Below, piece by piece: positions 33,001-41,771 of a stretch of DNA of 64,000 nt (position 1 is the stretch's first letter; every line of letters begins with the position of its first letter). The position numbers and the translations under genes are program-made. Under the pieces are notes generated by a model. The model was not told where the DNA came from. It ran no database searches and saw nothing but the letters and a program-made list of their open reading frames with translations. Location of the stretch: positions 62,001-126,000 of the forward strand of contig JAKPTB010000104.1 of NCBI GenBank assembly GCA_029555205.1, in the 5' to 3' direction. The DNA comes from Bacillota bacterium. Lineage in GTDB: Bacteria; Bacillota; Desulfotomaculia; Desulfotomaculales; Pelotomaculaceae.

Positions 33001-34161
33001 TCAAGGAATCCTCAGTTTCTGTCCTGGAAAAATCATGGCAGGGTCTGCAATCATGTTGACATCCACAATTGCCTGCACCGTTGTTCCATATCTGCCTGCG
33101 ATAGTGAAAAGGGTTTCACCGGGCCGGACGGTATGAATCAAACTGTTTTGCCCTGAAAACACCCAAACCTGCACACCCCCGCCGGCAGTCCCCAATCCCA
33201 GATGCCCCTCTCCACTCACGGCTAGGTCGTTTACAGGGCTGCCGGCCCGCACCGCCCAATCAGGCGCACTGTTTTCCACGGGGCTCCTGTAGCCGAAGAG
33301 ATATCCCCCCGGGGTACCTGCAACCAGTGTTACCGTGCCTTCCCCTGCCAGCTTGCCCGCCGTCAGGGCGGGTATCCCGCTGCCCAGGTTATCCGAGGTA
33401 AACACCGGAGTGAGGGCGCCGTCCGCCTCTAAAATTCGCAGGAACCCATCGCTGCCGCCCCAGGCAAGCTCTTCCCCCGGCCCTGCTCTCAAATCACCGG
33501 CTGTCAGCGACGTTACCAGCACCGGCAGGTCCGCCAGGGCAGGTCCCTCGGCAAAGCCCTGTTCGGTAAAGCTCAGTGTGAGGAGACCTGAGTGGCTGTT
33601 GCGCCGGTAAGCAACCGCAACAACCGGCGTGGCGTTCCCAGCTCTTCGGAAAGTGGCGACCTTCTGGGCCAGCCCTGGCAAAACCCTGATTGCCAGGAGC
33701 TCAAGGCGCAGATCTGCATCTGTCTGGCCGAAGAGACGGTAGAAGAAAAGGGAGGCCATACCTTCCGGAGCAGCAATGATCTCCTCCCTGCCGTCGCCGT
33801 CGAGGTCCGCCAGGGCAAGATCCGCAAAGCGGGCGCCGGGTTCGGGCTGTGTTTCCGCCAGACGGATAAGGGCCCCCTGGCGGCTCCCGTATAATGCTAC
33901 CCTGTCCTCCAGTCCCAGGACAATGTTATCAACAGCCCCGCTAGAAATTGGCAGCCCCACGGCCAGGCTGAGGATCCGGGCGCCCGCATCAACCCGGGAA
34001 CTTAGCACATGCCCCGTATTTGAGGCCGTGAAAAGGTAAACTATTGAGCCCGCAGCCGTCACCAGGTTTTCCCCGGCGCCGCTCAATGCGCCCCAGTCAA
34101 CCTGGACCCGGCCGTTTAACCCGGCTAGGGAGAAAACCATTTCTGCCGTTACCAGAGGCAA
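33001..34161 (-). CDS. FG-GAP/beta-propeller-like protein with C-terminal LysM
   Basis: 386 residues from TTG 34161 (AGAGGTG six bases upstream, product MPLVTAEMVFSLAG); a longer frame has no site. Body of repeated ~45-residue beta segments with an FG-GAP-type calcium loop (LALADLDGDGREEIIAA) resembling beta-propellers, then a LysM domain over the last ~45 residues (HTVRPGETLFTIAGRYGT, VNMIADPAMIFPGQKLRIP) that binds peptidoglycan or spore cortex. No clear signal peptide at this start. Possibly a sporulation or cell-wall protein (inference). Confidence 0.8.
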   Translation of the reverse strand: MPLVTAEMVFSLAGLNGRVQVDWGALSGAGENLVTAAGSIVYLFTASNTGHVLSSRVDAGARILSLAVGLPISSGAVDNIVLGLEDRVALYGSRQGALIRLAETQPEPGARFADLALADLDGDGREEIIAAPEGMASLFFYRLFGQTDADLRLELLAIRVLPGLAQKVATFRRAGNATPVVAVAYRRNSHSGLLTLSFTEQGFAEGPALADLPVLVTSLTAGDLRAGPGEELAWGGSDGFLRILEADGALTPVFTSDNLGSGIPALTAGKLAGEGTVTLVAGTPGGYLFGYRSPVENSAPDWAVRAGSPVNDLAVSGEGHLGLGTAGGGVQVWVFSGQNSLIHTVRPGETLFTIAGRYGTTVQAIVDVNMIADPAMIFPGQKLRIP

Positions 34162-34216
34162 TACCGACACCTCTTTCTTTTTTACTGAAAATGTATGCTG
34201 CGGGAACTCCTTTGGG

Positions 34217-34246
34217 AACAATAAACGGTTCAAAAAGAACCGTATG
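34217..34246. terminator. hairpin between AbrB-like and FG-GAP/LysM genes
   Basis: ACGGTTC ttttt GAACCGT (7-bp stem), followed on the minus strand by TTATTGTT. Confidence 0.4.
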
Positions 34247-34282
34247 TTTAGCAATCACTTATTAAATTAAGGGGTTAAGGGG

Positions 34283-34474
34283 TTAGGCCTTTAATTGACT
34301 CTTTGCTACAGGATTTTTTATCTCACCCTCACCATCTTCTGCTTTTATCAAGATAAGCTTACCATTATTAACGCTTATTAAAAGGCTGCTGCCTCCTCCA
34401 ATACCAAGGGACTTCATAATGGAACGGGGTATTGTTACCTGCCCGTCGGGGGTTAAGCATGATAACGCTGTCAT
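34283..34474 (-). CDS. AbrB/SpoVT-type DNA-binding domain protein
   Basis: 63 residues: LTPDGQVTIPRSIMKSLGI is the classic swapped-hairpin AbrB motif, followed by the second beta arm (NNGKLILIKAED). Such small proteins dimerise and act as transcription regulators or antitoxins. No toxin gene follows; the next gene is the FG-GAP/LysM protein 120 bp away. ATG 34474 with AGAGGTAG. Confidence 0.85.
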   Translation of the reverse strand: MTALSCLTPDGQVTIPRSIMKSLGIGGGSSLLISVNNGKLILIKAEDGEGEIKNPVAKSQLKA

Positions 34475-34605
34475 TTATCTACCTCTCTTCTTTCCAAGTT
34501 AACCGCCGGCTAAAATCATTATAGAATAACCCGGTGCCCTTATCCAGGGTGTTAATATGAAAGGTTTTGTCACTCTTTGCCGGGCGCCCCTGTCAGTTAA
34601 TTGCT

Positions 34606-34634
34606 TTGAAATATGTTCATAAATGTTGTAAAAT
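34606..34634 (+). promoter_or_regulatory. promoter of the aminotransferase gene
   Basis: TTGAAA (34606-34611), 17-bp spacer, TAAAAT (34629-34634), 34 bp before the start codon. Confidence 0.65.
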
Positions 34635-34668
34635 AACACCAATACTATACCTGACAGGAGTGACCTCC

Positions 34669-35859
34669 ATGGCAATTTCCAATAAGATAAAGGGATTTTT
34701 AGCAAACGCCTCATTTATCCGCAAGATGTTCGAGGAAGGTGAAAGATTAAGAAAAATCTACGGTCCCGAACACGTTTACGATTATACACTGGGAAATCCG
34801 GATCTAGAACCCCCGGCTGCCTTTAAGGAAGAGTTGAAGAAACTGGCCCTTGCACCGGTGCCGGGTATGCACCGTTACATGAGCAACGCCGGTTATTCCG
34901 AAACACGCCGTGCAGTTGCTGACGCACTGGCCAAAAGGACTGGTCTTCCCTTCTCTGAGAATAATATTATTATGACCTGCGGCGCAGGGGGAGCTTTAAA
35001 TGTGGTGCTGAAAACCCTTCTGGACCCCGGTGACGAAGTAGTCCTGATTTCTCCATTTTTTGTGGAATACAAGTTCTATATTGACAATCACGGCGGTTTG
35101 TTTAAAATTGCCCCCTCGGCTCAGGATTTCCAGCTCGATCTGGATTCCATCAGCGCAACCATCACCCCCCGGACCAGGGCGGTATTAATTAACTCACCCA
35201 ATAACCCCACCGGCGTGATTTACAGCGGTGATTCTCTTGCAGCCCTGGGGACTTTACTGGAAGCAAAGGAAAAGCTCACCGGTCAACCCATCTATGTGAT
35301 CTCGGATGAACCCTACGCCAAGATAGTCTATGACGGAATTAAACTCCCCAGCGTCTTTAAACATATTAAAAACAGTATCGTTGTAACTTCGCACAGTAAG
35401 GATCTGGCCCTGCCGGGTGAACGTATCGGCTATATCGCTTTTTCACCCCGGATCGGAGACGGCGCCCTGCTTGAAGAAGGCCTGATCTTCTGCAACCGCA
35501 CCCTGGGCTTCGTCAACGCCCCGGCCTTGATGCAACGGCTCGTGACCGGGTTGCAGGAGGAAAGTGTGAATATCCAGGAATACCAGGAAAAAAGGGATAT
35601 TCTGTTTAATAGCTTAACAGAACTGGGCTTTGAAATGATTAAGCCCCGGGGAGCATTTTACCTGTTTCCGAAATCCCCGCTTCCGGACGACGTGGAATTC
35701 ATCAGAAAAGCCCAAAAATACAACCTCCTCCTGGTACCCGGCAGCGGTTTCGGGAGGCCCGGCTACTTCCGGATGGCTTATTGTATTGACAAGCAGATTA
35801 TTCTAAACTCACTGCCGGCTTTTAAAGCCCTGGCCGCCGAACTGGGAATGACGCGTTAA
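34669..35859 (+). CDS. class I/II pyridoxal-phosphate aminotransferase
   Basis: 396 residues from ATG 34669 (AGGAGTG upstream). Fold type I: LGNPDLEPPAAFKEEL, CGAGGALNVVLK (phosphate binding), NSPNNPTGVIYS, SDEPYAKIVYDG, PLP lysine in SHSKDLALPGERIGY near residue 244, and the substrate Arg in GYFRMAY. The family covers aspartate, aromatic and alanine-type transaminases; this one resembles clostridial AspB-like proteins, substrate not assignable. Single gene with promoter and terminator. Confidence 0.9.
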   Translation: MAISNKIKGFLANASFIRKMFEEGERLRKIYGPEHVYDYTLGNPDLEPPAAFKEELKKLALAPVPGMHRYMSNAGYSETRRAVADALAKRTGLPFSENNIIMTCGAGGALNVVLKTLLDPGDEVVLISPFFVEYKFYIDNHGGLFKIAPSAQDFQLDLDSISATITPRTRAVLINSPNNPTGVIYSGDSLAALGTLLEAKEKLTGQPIYVISDEPYAKIVYDGIKLPSVFKHIKNSIVVTSHSKDLALPGERIGYIAFSPRIGDGALLEEGLIFCNRTLGFVNAPALMQRLVTGLQEESVNIQEYQEKRDILFNSLTELGFEMIKPRGAFYLFPKSPLPDDVEFIRKAQKYNLLLVPGSGFGRPGYFRMAYCIDKQIILNSLPAFKALAAELGMTR

Positions 35860-35866
35860 GAACAGA

Positions 35867-35904
35867 AAAGCCCCCGCCCTTCAGCCGGGCGGGGACTTTC
35901 TTTA
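35867..35904 (+). terminator. terminator after the aminotransferase gene
   Basis: AAGCCCCCGCCC / GGGCGGGGACTT stem, then TCTTT. Confidence 0.85.
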
Positions 35905-35949
35905 AAAAAGTATTTCTCTTGAAATATTAAAGCACTCTTATTGTAATGC

Positions 35950-36429
35950 CTAAAGTATGGTCATAAAGAACCAGATGATCATGACGGCTTCCACCACCAA
36001 CTTAAGAACTGTCCCGCCTAAAAAACCGATAAGCGTTCCAAACCCCACTTGAAAGGCCTTATCAAGGGGACTTCTGCGATACAGCTCTCCTGCCACCGCG
36101 CCGATGAAGGGACCGAAGATGAGTCCGAAAGGCCCGAGCAGAAGCACTCCCAACAGTCCGCCCAAAATACTTCCCAGTATGGCCTCCCTGGAACCTCCAT
36201 AACGTCTGGCACCCCAGATTCCCGCCAGGTAGTCCACCAGAAAAATCAGCACAACCGCCAGACCCTGGCCGGCATAGAAAGTCCAGGGCAGATTTTGAAA
36301 CTTAACAATAAACCCGTAAACCAGCATCCCCAGCCAGATCAGCGTCGCTCCCGGCAAGGCCGGCATCACCGTACCCAGCACGCCGACAGTAAAAAAAACA
36401 ACTGCTATGACAATCCCGGCAATAGACAT
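35950..36429 (-). CDS. DUF456 membrane protein
   Basis: 159 residues with about four to five hydrophobic helices and Gly-rich loops (VMPALPGATLIWLGMLVYGF, ILGGLLGVLLLGPFGLIFGP) typical of DUF456. Cytoplasmic membrane, function unknown. ATG 36429 with GGGGAGGT. Single gene. Confidence 0.88.
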   Translation of the reverse strand: MSIAGIVIAVVFFTVGVLGTVMPALPGATLIWLGMLVYGFIVKFQNLPWTFYAGQGLAVVLIFLVDYLAGIWGARRYGGSREAILGSILGGLLGVLLLGPFGLIFGPFIGAVAGELYRRSPLDKAFQVGFGTLIGFLGGTVLKLVVEAVMIIWFFMTIL

Positions 36430-36813
36430 GAAGGACCTCCCCTTTAATGGGTTATATTACTTCTATTATACGACGAATAGTTCTTAGAAGATGCCCTTTT
36501 TTCGTTAAATTTCCATATTCAATCATTTTTCACAGGAATTTATTGCTAAATTATTACATTTGAATTCATCATTATTCTTGCAAAATAAGAAAAAATGCCT
36601 GTCACCTTGAATGCAGTCAAGAAGTCAGGCATTTTAACCTGTCCCATAGTTCAATGAGAACACGGAGCAGCGCTTATCTGAATTTGAAAATACGATGTAT
36701 TTTCATTCCCTGTTTGGGTCCGGAATGTTACAGGATTATCATTACCTGCCGGGTATCCGGAATACCAGGGTGTATTATTAAATTGTAAAAATACCGCCCG
36801 TGAATCAGATTTT
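36430..36813. other. intergenic region with hairpins
   Basis: No gene seen. Holds a long hairpin (36591-36635), GAAAATACgatGTATTTTC (36685-36703) and GGTATCCGGAATACC (36752-36766). Confidence 0.4.
36591..36635. terminator. compound hairpin AAAATGCCTG / CAGGCATTTT
   Basis: Ten-bp outer stem with an inner CTTGA/TCAAG stem, ending ATTTTAAC. Could be an orphan terminator or a small structured RNA. Confidence 0.4.
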
Positions 36814-37011
36814 TTAAATTACATCGTCCACGCTGCCTACTTCGTGAGTCCCGCGCCTGTGAATGATTCCCTCAACCCTTCGCGCAGTGCCTTTTACAAA
36901 CTCGCCTGTTTTCTCACAGACTTCCGGCCCGGCACGCCTGCCAATCTTGGAAAGTGCTAAAAAAACCAGTGCGGCCGCCCCGAAGCCGGCAATTGAGCGC
37001 ATCGAAAACAT
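36814..37011 (-). CDS. small membrane-associated protein, unknown
   Basis: 65 residues from ATG 37011 (AGAAGGGGG eight bases upstream); the longer frame to 37038 reads through the ribosome site. N-terminal hydrophobic helix (IAGFGAAALVFLALSKIG), then a basic and acidic soluble tail. No family recognised. Confidence 0.6.
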   Translation of the reverse strand: MFSMRSIAGFGAAALVFLALSKIGRRAGPEVCEKTGEFVKGTARRVEGIIHRRGTHEVGSVDDVI

Positions 37012-37249
37012 TGGTATACCCCCTTCTAGGTAAATCACTGGATCTATTTTTTCCAGGGGAGTTCGAGATCATACTTCACACTTCACAATCTGTTACTTTT
37101 CTTCCAGCAATACTTCCTTCTCCAACAGGGGGTGTCACTTTGCAGAAACCGGACGGCCAGGTGTACCTGAAAACACAATTACCTGTATCATACACTAAAA
37201 CAGGGGTGTTGAGAAAAACTAAGCTTTCCGGGGGTTTGGTTCACCGGGT

Positions 37250-38023
37250 TCAAATACGGGACCCCGGGGTAACAGCCTGGCTGGGCTCGGCAAAATAGCG
37301 GACGACCCCGGCATAAATAGCATAGGCAATCCTTTGTTGATATTCTGCATCAACCATCAACTTTTCTTCCTGCGGATTGCTGACAAAACCAATTTCAACA
37401 ATAGCACTGGGCATTTTAGCCATGCGGTTGGCAAAGTAATCAACCTGTTTGGCTGCGCGGCCGGGGTTGACTAAAAACCGGTTTAACTCCTTCTGAATAG
37501 ACTCCGCCAGCTTCTTTCCCTCCACGGAACCCGGCTGGGAAAAGGTTTGGGCGCCCCCCTCCCGCCTGTCCGGAAAACTGTTAACATGGATGCTGAGAAA
37601 GAGGTCCGCACCCCTCTGGTTGGCTATTTCCACACGATTGGTTAAATCCTGGACCCTGGACTGGTACAAATTATGGTTGCCGGGGTCGCTGAGGTCGCGG
37701 TCGTTCTCCCGGGTCAGCAGCACTTCGGCCCCTGCCTGACGAAGAATTTCAGCCAGCTTCTTCGATACTTCGAGGACAACATCCTTTTCATAAACACCTG
37801 CTGCACCCACTGCTCCGGGATCTTCGCCCCCGTGACCCGGATCAATCACAATCAGCTTGCCGGCAACCGCCCAGGCCAGAGTTGATATATAATGTTGCTC
37901 TAACCGGGCAGCCGAGAACCGGAATCCAAAAAGAACAGCCAGCACCACTGCAGCCAGGATCAGGATAAACCTTTTACCGGGCAGCCGGGCACGCGGCGAA
38001 AAGAAAGCCAAATAAGTTCCCAC
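37250..38023 (-). CDS. cwlD: germination-specific N-acetylmuramoyl-L-alanine amidase
   Basis: 257 residues. N-terminal hydrophobic segment (about 18-36) for export, then an Amidase_3 domain: zinc ligands in IDPGHGGEDPGA (His, about 61), Glu in VYEKDVVLEV, His in LSIHVNSF, and catalytic Glu in AIVEIGFVSN. CwlD removes peptide side chains to make muramic-delta-lactam in spore cortex, so the organism sporulates or descends from a sporeformer. ATG/GTG start at 38023 after AAGGGTGGG. Confidence 0.92.
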   Translation of the reverse strand: MGTYLAFFSPRARLPGKRFILILAAVVLAVLFGFRFSAARLEQHYISTLAWAVAGKLIVIDPGHGGEDPGAVGAAGVYEKDVVLEVSKKLAEILRQAGAEVLLTRENDRDLSDPGNHNLYQSRVQDLTNRVEIANQRGADLFLSIHVNSFPDRREGGAQTFSQPGSVEGKKLAESIQKELNRFLVNPGRAAKQVDYFANRMAKMPSAIVEIGFVSNPQEEKLMVDAEYQQRIAYAIYAGVVRYFAEPSQAVTPGSRI

Positions 38024-38073
38024 CCTTCCTTTTTAAGAAGGGTATGCCACACCGGGTCAAAATATGTGCAGCC

Positions 38074-38105
38074 TTTGTTTAAGGACCAGCAGGTCCTTAA
38101 ACAAA
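38074..38105. repeat. perfect 14-bp inverted repeat
   Basis: TTTGTTTAAGGACC agca GGTCCTTAAACAAA; lies 51 bp upstream of cwlD. No T tract on the minus strand, so either an operator or a terminator for the upstream flavoprotein gene. Confidence 0.55.
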
Positions 38106-38159
38106 ACCTGGATAGAAATAAGTTATAACTTTGGGTACTTCTGCCCTTCCACTAACGCC

Positions 38160-38271
38160 CGGCCTAAAGCAAATGGTCCAGAAATGCCGCCTGCTTTACA
38201 CCTTGATCCGGCGAAAAAATAACGGATAACCTACCTATCCAGTGTTTAATATAGTACCTGCTTTAGGCCTG
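38160..38271. repeat. spaced inverted repeat GGCCTAAAGCA / TGCTTTAGGCC
   Basis: Eleven-bp arms about 90 bp apart (38160-38171 and 38260-38271) just after the flavoprotein gene; meaning unknown. Confidence 0.4.
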
Positions 38272-38282
38272 AACCCGGCTGT

Positions 38283-39428
38283 CTAAATGGAACGCCGGAG
38301 CAGTCCCGGTGTATGCCAGAGGAGCCAGCGGTACAATTGCCGGTAGTCCCTGTAGCCCTTTAGAATTTGCAGTGATTCCGCAAAGGGTTCCCTGCTATTG
38401 AAAAACATCCCCAGCAAAATTCTTGGGAAGTATTGAAACAGCCTGGAAATAAACAGTGCTGCCTTTAAGTCAGCACCGAAACTGTGATAACAATTTCGCT
38501 CGTAGACACCGAGGTTCTGCCGGTTCGGAGGTACAGATCCGGCAAGCAGGGATGCTGCCGCCGCGGCTGCAAGCCGGCCGGAAGCAATAGCGTAGCGGAT
38601 ACCTTCCCCGGTAAAGGGGTCCGCAAACCCGGCGGCGTCACCCGCCAGGATAATACCGTCGCTTACTGCGGGGCGGGAAATCCCACCGAGGGGAATATGG
38701 CCCCCCCTAATTCGCCCGTCAACAGCCAGCCCCTTTTCCTGCAGAAATTCCAAAAACGCAGCCCTGACAGATTTCGTGCAGGAGGGCCAGACCCCGAGTC
38801 CGGTTGAAATCCGGTTTCTCTTGGGAAAGATCCAGCGGTACCCCACAGGGGTGAGCCCGTAGTAGACCTCAACACCTTCTTGCCATGGTAGATCCCGCTC
38901 TACCCTTCCTATTTCCGAACAAACACAAAAAGCCAGATCTTTTTTCAAGAAGGGTTTCCGGACAACCCTGGCTACCGTACTGTGGACACCGTCCGCCCCG
39001 ATCACAACCCGGGCTGTGTAAACACGTCCGGAGGTCCGGACAGTTACCCCGTCAGTACCGGGGTCTACGTCTATGACCTTCTGCCCCTGCCTGACTTCTG
39101 CTCCGGCAACCTGGGCCAGGCTGACCAGCCAGAGATCAAAAACATCCCGGGATACCAGCACTAAAAAATCCTGCTCCAATTCTATTGTTATTTGCCTGCC
39201 ACCATAGAAACCGTGAAAAATAGAACAGCGCGCCTCGATGATCTCCGGGGGGATGGGAACATCCAGCAGGTTCATTGCGGCTGCGGAAATCGCCCCGGCG
39301 CAGATTTTGGGCTTTGGCAGGAACTCCTTTTCTAAAAGTACGGTTTCCAGGCCCCACCGGGCGCATTCCCTTGCCGCCACGGCGCCGGCAGGGCCCCCGC
39401 CCACAACAATAACATCATATTTGATCAC
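38283..39428 (-). CDS. geranylgeranyl-reductase-family flavoprotein
   Basis: 381 residues. FAD site VVGGGPAGAVAARECA, EKEFLPKPKICAGAIS (the conserved K-x-CG-type loop), VIGADGVHSTVAR, and LAGDAAGFADPFTGEGI. Family members saturate prenyl chains (GGR, menaquinone side chain reductase MenJ) or act on other hydrophobic substrates. In an organism with a menaquinone operon a role in reducing the quinone tail is possible, but the gene is not in that operon. GTG 39428 with AAGGGGGTG. Confidence 0.85.
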   Translation of the reverse strand: MIKYDVIVVGGGPAGAVAARECARWGLETVLLEKEFLPKPKICAGAISAAAMNLLDVPIPPEIIEARCSIFHGFYGGRQITIELEQDFLVLVSRDVFDLWLVSLAQVAGAEVRQGQKVIDVDPGTDGVTVRTSGRVYTARVVIGADGVHSTVARVVRKPFLKKDLAFCVCSEIGRVERDLPWQEGVEVYYGLTPVGYRWIFPKRNRISTGLGVWPSCTKSVRAAFLEFLQEKGLAVDGRIRGGHIPLGGISRPAVSDGIILAGDAAGFADPFTGEGIRYAIASGRLAAAAAASLLAGSVPPNRQNLGVYERNCYHSFGADLKAALFISRLFQYFPRILLGMFFNSREPFAESLQILKGYRDYRQLYRWLLWHTPGLLRRSI

Positions 39429-39845
39429 AAACTCACCCCCTTTGCCGTGTCGGGCCTATTATTCCACAAAAGGGGGCAAATAAACCAAAAAAGGATTTGA
39501 ACCAGGATCTGAAGCAGGGGAGCACAATAACATCCACTAAGGACGCCAGGGCGGAATGACAGTATTAAAAGACCCCCGGTAAGGACTCCAATCATTTCAT
39601 ATAACCGCAATAAACCGCGGAAAATCCTTTGAACACGCCACTATTGTCCCCGGAAAGCAAAGGCCGCCTTTACGGCGGCCAACGGGTGGCAGGCAGGGCA
39701 TCTTTGCCTGCCGCTATATTGTCAAGGGGTTTGCCGCACTGGATGACTCAGTTTGTGAGCGCACCCGGGCAGCCAAACCAGCCTCTAGCTCTGGTAAGAA
39801 CAATTTTATATCCGGATGATACCAGCAAAGCGGGTATGATTAGAT
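39429..39845. other. intergenic region between selB and the flavoprotein gene
   Basis: No gene I can support. A 61-codon hydrophobic frame (39425-39610, minus) overlaps the flavoprotein start but has no ribosome site. Contains the selB terminator and a second hairpin (GGCAGGCA/TGCCTGCC, about 39687-39715). Confidence 0.4.
39656..39680 (-). terminator. terminator of selA-selB
   Basis: GGCCGCC gtaaa GGCGGCC on the minus strand, followed by TTTGCTTT. Confidence 0.7.
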
Positions 39846-41771
39846 CTAGGCCTGTTCCAGGGCCCGGCCCGGAAGACGCTTGTCACCGACCCGCCGGGTT
39901 ATTTTTTCACGGTCAAAATACTCAAGCAGCGGCAGGGCAAACTTGCGGGAAGTTTGTAAAAGGTCCCGGATTTCGCCCACTGTGATTTCACCCTTTTCCC
40001 GGAGGAGTCCTATCACCTTTTCCCGGGCCTGGTTCAAGACATCCCTTTGAAAATACAGGTCGTCCGCAATCTTGACCATTACACCTGTCCTCAGCAGGTA
40101 CTGAAGTAGTTCCTGCCCGTAAGCCTCGCTCATTCCCGCGTTCCTGCAGAGTTCAGCCCAGGCAGGCGGCAGAAAGGCAGCTTCCCTCAGGATCCCGAGA
40201 ATTTTGTCAATCTGCTTCTGATGTTCAGGGCCGGGCCTGCAGTCGAAGTCCTGCAGCGCTACTGCCTGGGGGCTGACCCTGATCAGACCGTCCTTCTCCA
40301 TTTCCAGGAGCAGTAATTGAAAAGCCTTAGTTGGTACAACCTGGAACTTGCGGGAACGCAGATCCTCCTTGGGATAACCCTCCCTCAAGGGGTATTCACG
40401 GTGGTAGGACCTGAGCAAGTCACTAATCTCAGCAGCCCAACGCCGGTAAACATCAACTGCTACCAGGTAGGTCCTTCCCTCAGCAGTGATCATTTTGACC
40501 CGGCCATCCCCTTCCAATTCCCGGGCTGCCGCCAGAATCACTTCCTCCTCCAGGCCGGTGACCTTTGCCACTTCAGCCGGTCCCGGCATTCCCGGCAATC
40601 CCGGCAGGCACTGGCTCAGTAGTTCAGCCGGCGTACCCCTTTCCCGGGCGGCCAGGGCATTCAGAACATCGCTGCGAAAGCGCCTGTGTTTGCGCCCGGG
40701 CAGAGGGTTAATAACAGTGCCGCCTCCGATGGTATGCATGGGCGAATAAGACCGGATTACAAAACGATCACCTTTGGCTGCCACAACCGGCTCTTCCAGC
40801 TCCAGCTGGGCGTAGGCCAGGGAGCCCTGTTGCAATTCTTCCTGATCCAAAAGACGCACCCGCCCCAGCACTTCCCTGGTACCCAGGAAAAAGCGTACCC
40901 GGGCTCTGTTTTTCAGCGGTCTGGCTGCGCTTTTCAACAGCAGCAGGCGCACATCAAGCCGGTGGGAAGGAAACATGCTATTTATTCCGGCTACCACACT
41001 GCCGCGCTCAATCTGCTCCACCTCCAGGCCGGCCAGGTTGACGGCCACCCTTTGGCCCGCCTCCGCCGCCTCAACCTTTTCACCATGTACCTGCAGCGAA
41101 CGCACCCTGGAAGCCAGCCCCTGGGGCTGAACTTCCACCTGGTCACCCACCTGGAGCCTTCCTGATACCAGCGTGCCGGTGACCACAGTGCCGAAACCGG
41201 TTATGGAAAAAACCCGGTCCACAGGCAGCCTGGGCGGGCCCGTAGCAACCCTGGGCCGGACTTCCCGGGTCATGCTGTCAATCTGTTCCAAAAGCTCCGG
41301 GATACCCTGGCCTGTAACCGAGGAAACACTGACTACGGGTGCGTTTTCCAGCACAGTGCCTTTTAAAAAATCCCGAACTTCTTCCTGGACCAGCTCCAAC
41401 CACTCCTGGTCCACCAGATCGATCTTGGTCAGCACAACAATTCCTTTGGTAACCTGGAGCAGCTGGATAATATCCAGGTGTTCGCGGGTCTGGGGCATGA
41501 CTCCCTCGTCGGCGGCAATAACCAGGAGAACAAGGTCAAATCCGCCGGCCCCTGCCAGCATATTCTTGATAAAACGTTCATGGCCGGGCACATCGACGAT
41601 ACCCGCCCTTCGCACTCCGGGCAGGGATAAGGCGGCAAAGCCCAGCTCAATAGAAATCCCGCGGTCTTTTTCTTCTTTCAGCCGGTCTGTATCAATTCCA
41701 GTCAGGGCCTTGACCAGGGCTGTCTTACCGTGGTCTACATGCCCTGCCGTTCCAATAATAAGGTGTTTCAT
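39846..41771 (-). CDS. selB: selenocysteine-specific translation elongation factor
   Basis: 641 residues, usual length. EF-Tu-like GTPase: G1 [18 protein letters not shown]2 [11 protein letters not shown]3 [14 protein letters not shown]4 TKIDLVD. Then domains II/III and four winged-helix domains at the C-terminus that read the SECIS hairpin in mRNA. Brings Sec-tRNA to UGA codons. Its ATG overlaps the selA stop by 4 bp, so translation is coupled. No tRNA-Sec gene is visible nearby. Confidence 0.96.
   Translation of the reverse strand: MKHLIIGTAGHVDHGKTALVKALTGIDTDRLKEEKDRGISIELGFAALSLPGVRRAGIVDVPGHERFIKNMLAGAGGFDLVLLVIAADEGVMPQTREHLDIIQLLQVTKGIVVLTKIDLVDQEWLELVQEEVRDFLKGTVLENAPVVSVSSVTGQGIPELLEQIDSMTREVRPRVATGPPRLPVDRVFSITGFGTVVTGTLVSGRLQVGDQVEVQPQGLASRVRSLQVHGEKVEAAEAGQRVAVNLAGLEVEQIERGSVVAGINSMFPSHRLDVRLLLLKSAARPLKNRARVRFFLGTREVLGRVRLLDQEELQQGSLAYAQLELEEPVVAAKGDRFVIRSYSPMHTIGGGTVINPLPGRKHRRFRSDVLNALAARERGTPAELLSQCLPGLPGMPGPAEVAKVTGLEEEVILAAARELEGDGRVKMITAEGRTYLVAVDVYRRWAAEISDLLRSYHREYPLREGYPKEDLRSRKFQVVPTKAFQLLLLEMEKDGLIRVSPQAVALQDFDCRPGPEHQKQIDKILGILREAAFLPPAWAELCRNAGMSEAYGQELLQYLLRTGVMVKIADDLYFQRDVLNQAREKVIGLLREKGEITVGEIRDLLQTSRKFALPLLEYFDREKITRRVGDKRLPGRALEQA

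Noticed and set aside
37225-37260. GGTTCAAAT-like T-arm resembling a tRNA
   Set aside because: No pairing arms or cloverleaf around it.
36954-37298. 114-codon plus-strand frame
   Set aside because: Runs antisense over the start of the 36814-37011 gene and the end of cwlD; no ribosome site.
39500-39530. GGTTCAAATCC on the minus strand, considered as tRNA-Sec T arm near selAB
   Set aside because: T stem does not pair and no acceptor stem is found.
39425-39610. 61-codon hydrophobic frame overlapping the start of the geranylgeranyl-reductase-like gene
   Set aside because: Looks like a membrane peptide and overlaps GTGA with the next start, but no ribosome site and no family likeness.
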